A DNA stretch of 64,000 nt from Schizophyllum amplum (lineage: Eukaryota; Basidiomycota; Agaricomycetes; Agaricales; Schizophyllaceae): the NCBI GenBank assembly GCA_007026445.1, contig VDMD01000023.1, positions 372,001 to 436,000 of the forward strand, written 5' to 3'. Shown one piece after another: positions 63,906-64,000 of this stretch. A model generated the notes under the pieces. It had not been told where the DNA came from and searched no databases. It saw only the letters and a list, made by a program, of their open reading frames with translations. Both the position numbers and the translations under genes were made by a program. Position 1 is the first letter of the stretch, and every line of letters begins with the position of its first letter.

Positions 63906-64000
63906 TTCCTCCCGCGTGCGATCGCCGCCGCCACTAAGGAACATCCGTGCCTGCGACGTTTTGACTCTGCTCAAAAGGACGGCCGCAGCAAATGCCTGTG
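63906..64000 (-). other. Possible partial exon at the right edge
   Basis: A minus-strand frame reads AFAAAVLLSRVKTSQARMFL and SGGGDRTREE up to a perfect donor GTAAGT (63900-63905). It may be the end of an exon of a gene lying mostly outside the window. No family recognised, and no downstream exon is identified, so it could be chance. Confidence 0.2.

Overview
The window is a gene-dense, GC-rich stretch of fungal nuclear DNA, almost certainly from an agaricomycete basidiomycete (a polypore-like wood-decay fungus is the best guess). The reasons are many short introns (about 50-70 bp, GT..AG), compact intergenic spaces, a beta-flanking protein gene of the kind found beside agaricomycete mating loci, basidiomycete-type receptor and glycosyltransferase families, and close matches to conserved eukaryotic housekeeping proteins. 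I recognise about 29 protein genes. I saw no tRNA, rRNA, CRISPR array or prokaryotic feature.

Layout, left to right. 0-3 kb: C-terminal tip of TOR kinase, mitochondrial ribosomal protein S16, an acyl-CoA-binding/ankyrin protein and the RNA-processing factor LSm5. 3-7 kb: a large secreted protein resembling the DUF5695 family. 7-14 kb: three minus-strand genes, importin alpha, a D-2-hydroxyacid dehydrogenase and proteasome subunit Rpn2. 14-16 kb: COX13 (cytochrome oxidase VIa) and the beta-flanking gene. 17-21 kb: a tandem pair of seven-helix receptors. 21-27 kb: ESCRT-III Vps20, a U-box cyclophilin (PPIL2 type), a mitochondrial PPR protein and a Mim2-like outer-membrane protein. 27-36 kb: an MFS sugar transporter, an Mrh4-like mitochondrial DEAD-box helicase and a DUF4203 membrane protein. 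36-45 kb: an unrecognised acidic protein, a CSL transcription factor, pyruvate kinase and a type I J-protein. 45-50 kb: a small GPI-type secreted protein, ribulose-phosphate 3-epimerase and a secreted ThuA-domain protein carrying a transposon in one intron. 50-55 kb: a tandem pair of DXD glycosyltransferases. 55-60 kb: a tandem pair of Old Yellow Enzyme genes inside a duplicated unit of about 2.4 kb. 60-64 kb: Rec8-type cohesin kleisin.

The genes do not form one pathway. Mitochondrial functions recur (mS16, COX13, PPR, Mim2-like, Mrh4-like), and carbon metabolism is represented by the sugar transporter, pyruvate kinase and ribulose-phosphate epimerase. Three gene families appear as fresh tandem duplicates.

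Two things deserve attention. First, a 246-bp miniature inverted-repeat transposon with 27-bp terminal inverted repeats and TA target duplication sits wholly inside an intron of the ThuA gene. Second, many highly conserved genes, including pyruvate kinase, importin alpha and LSm5, are interrupted by isolated one-base shifts, several in homopolymer runs. This looks like residual sequencing error, so apparent breaks in other genes should not be read as pseudogenes without checking. Gene spans below include introns; exon joints are inferred from splice signals and protein continuity.
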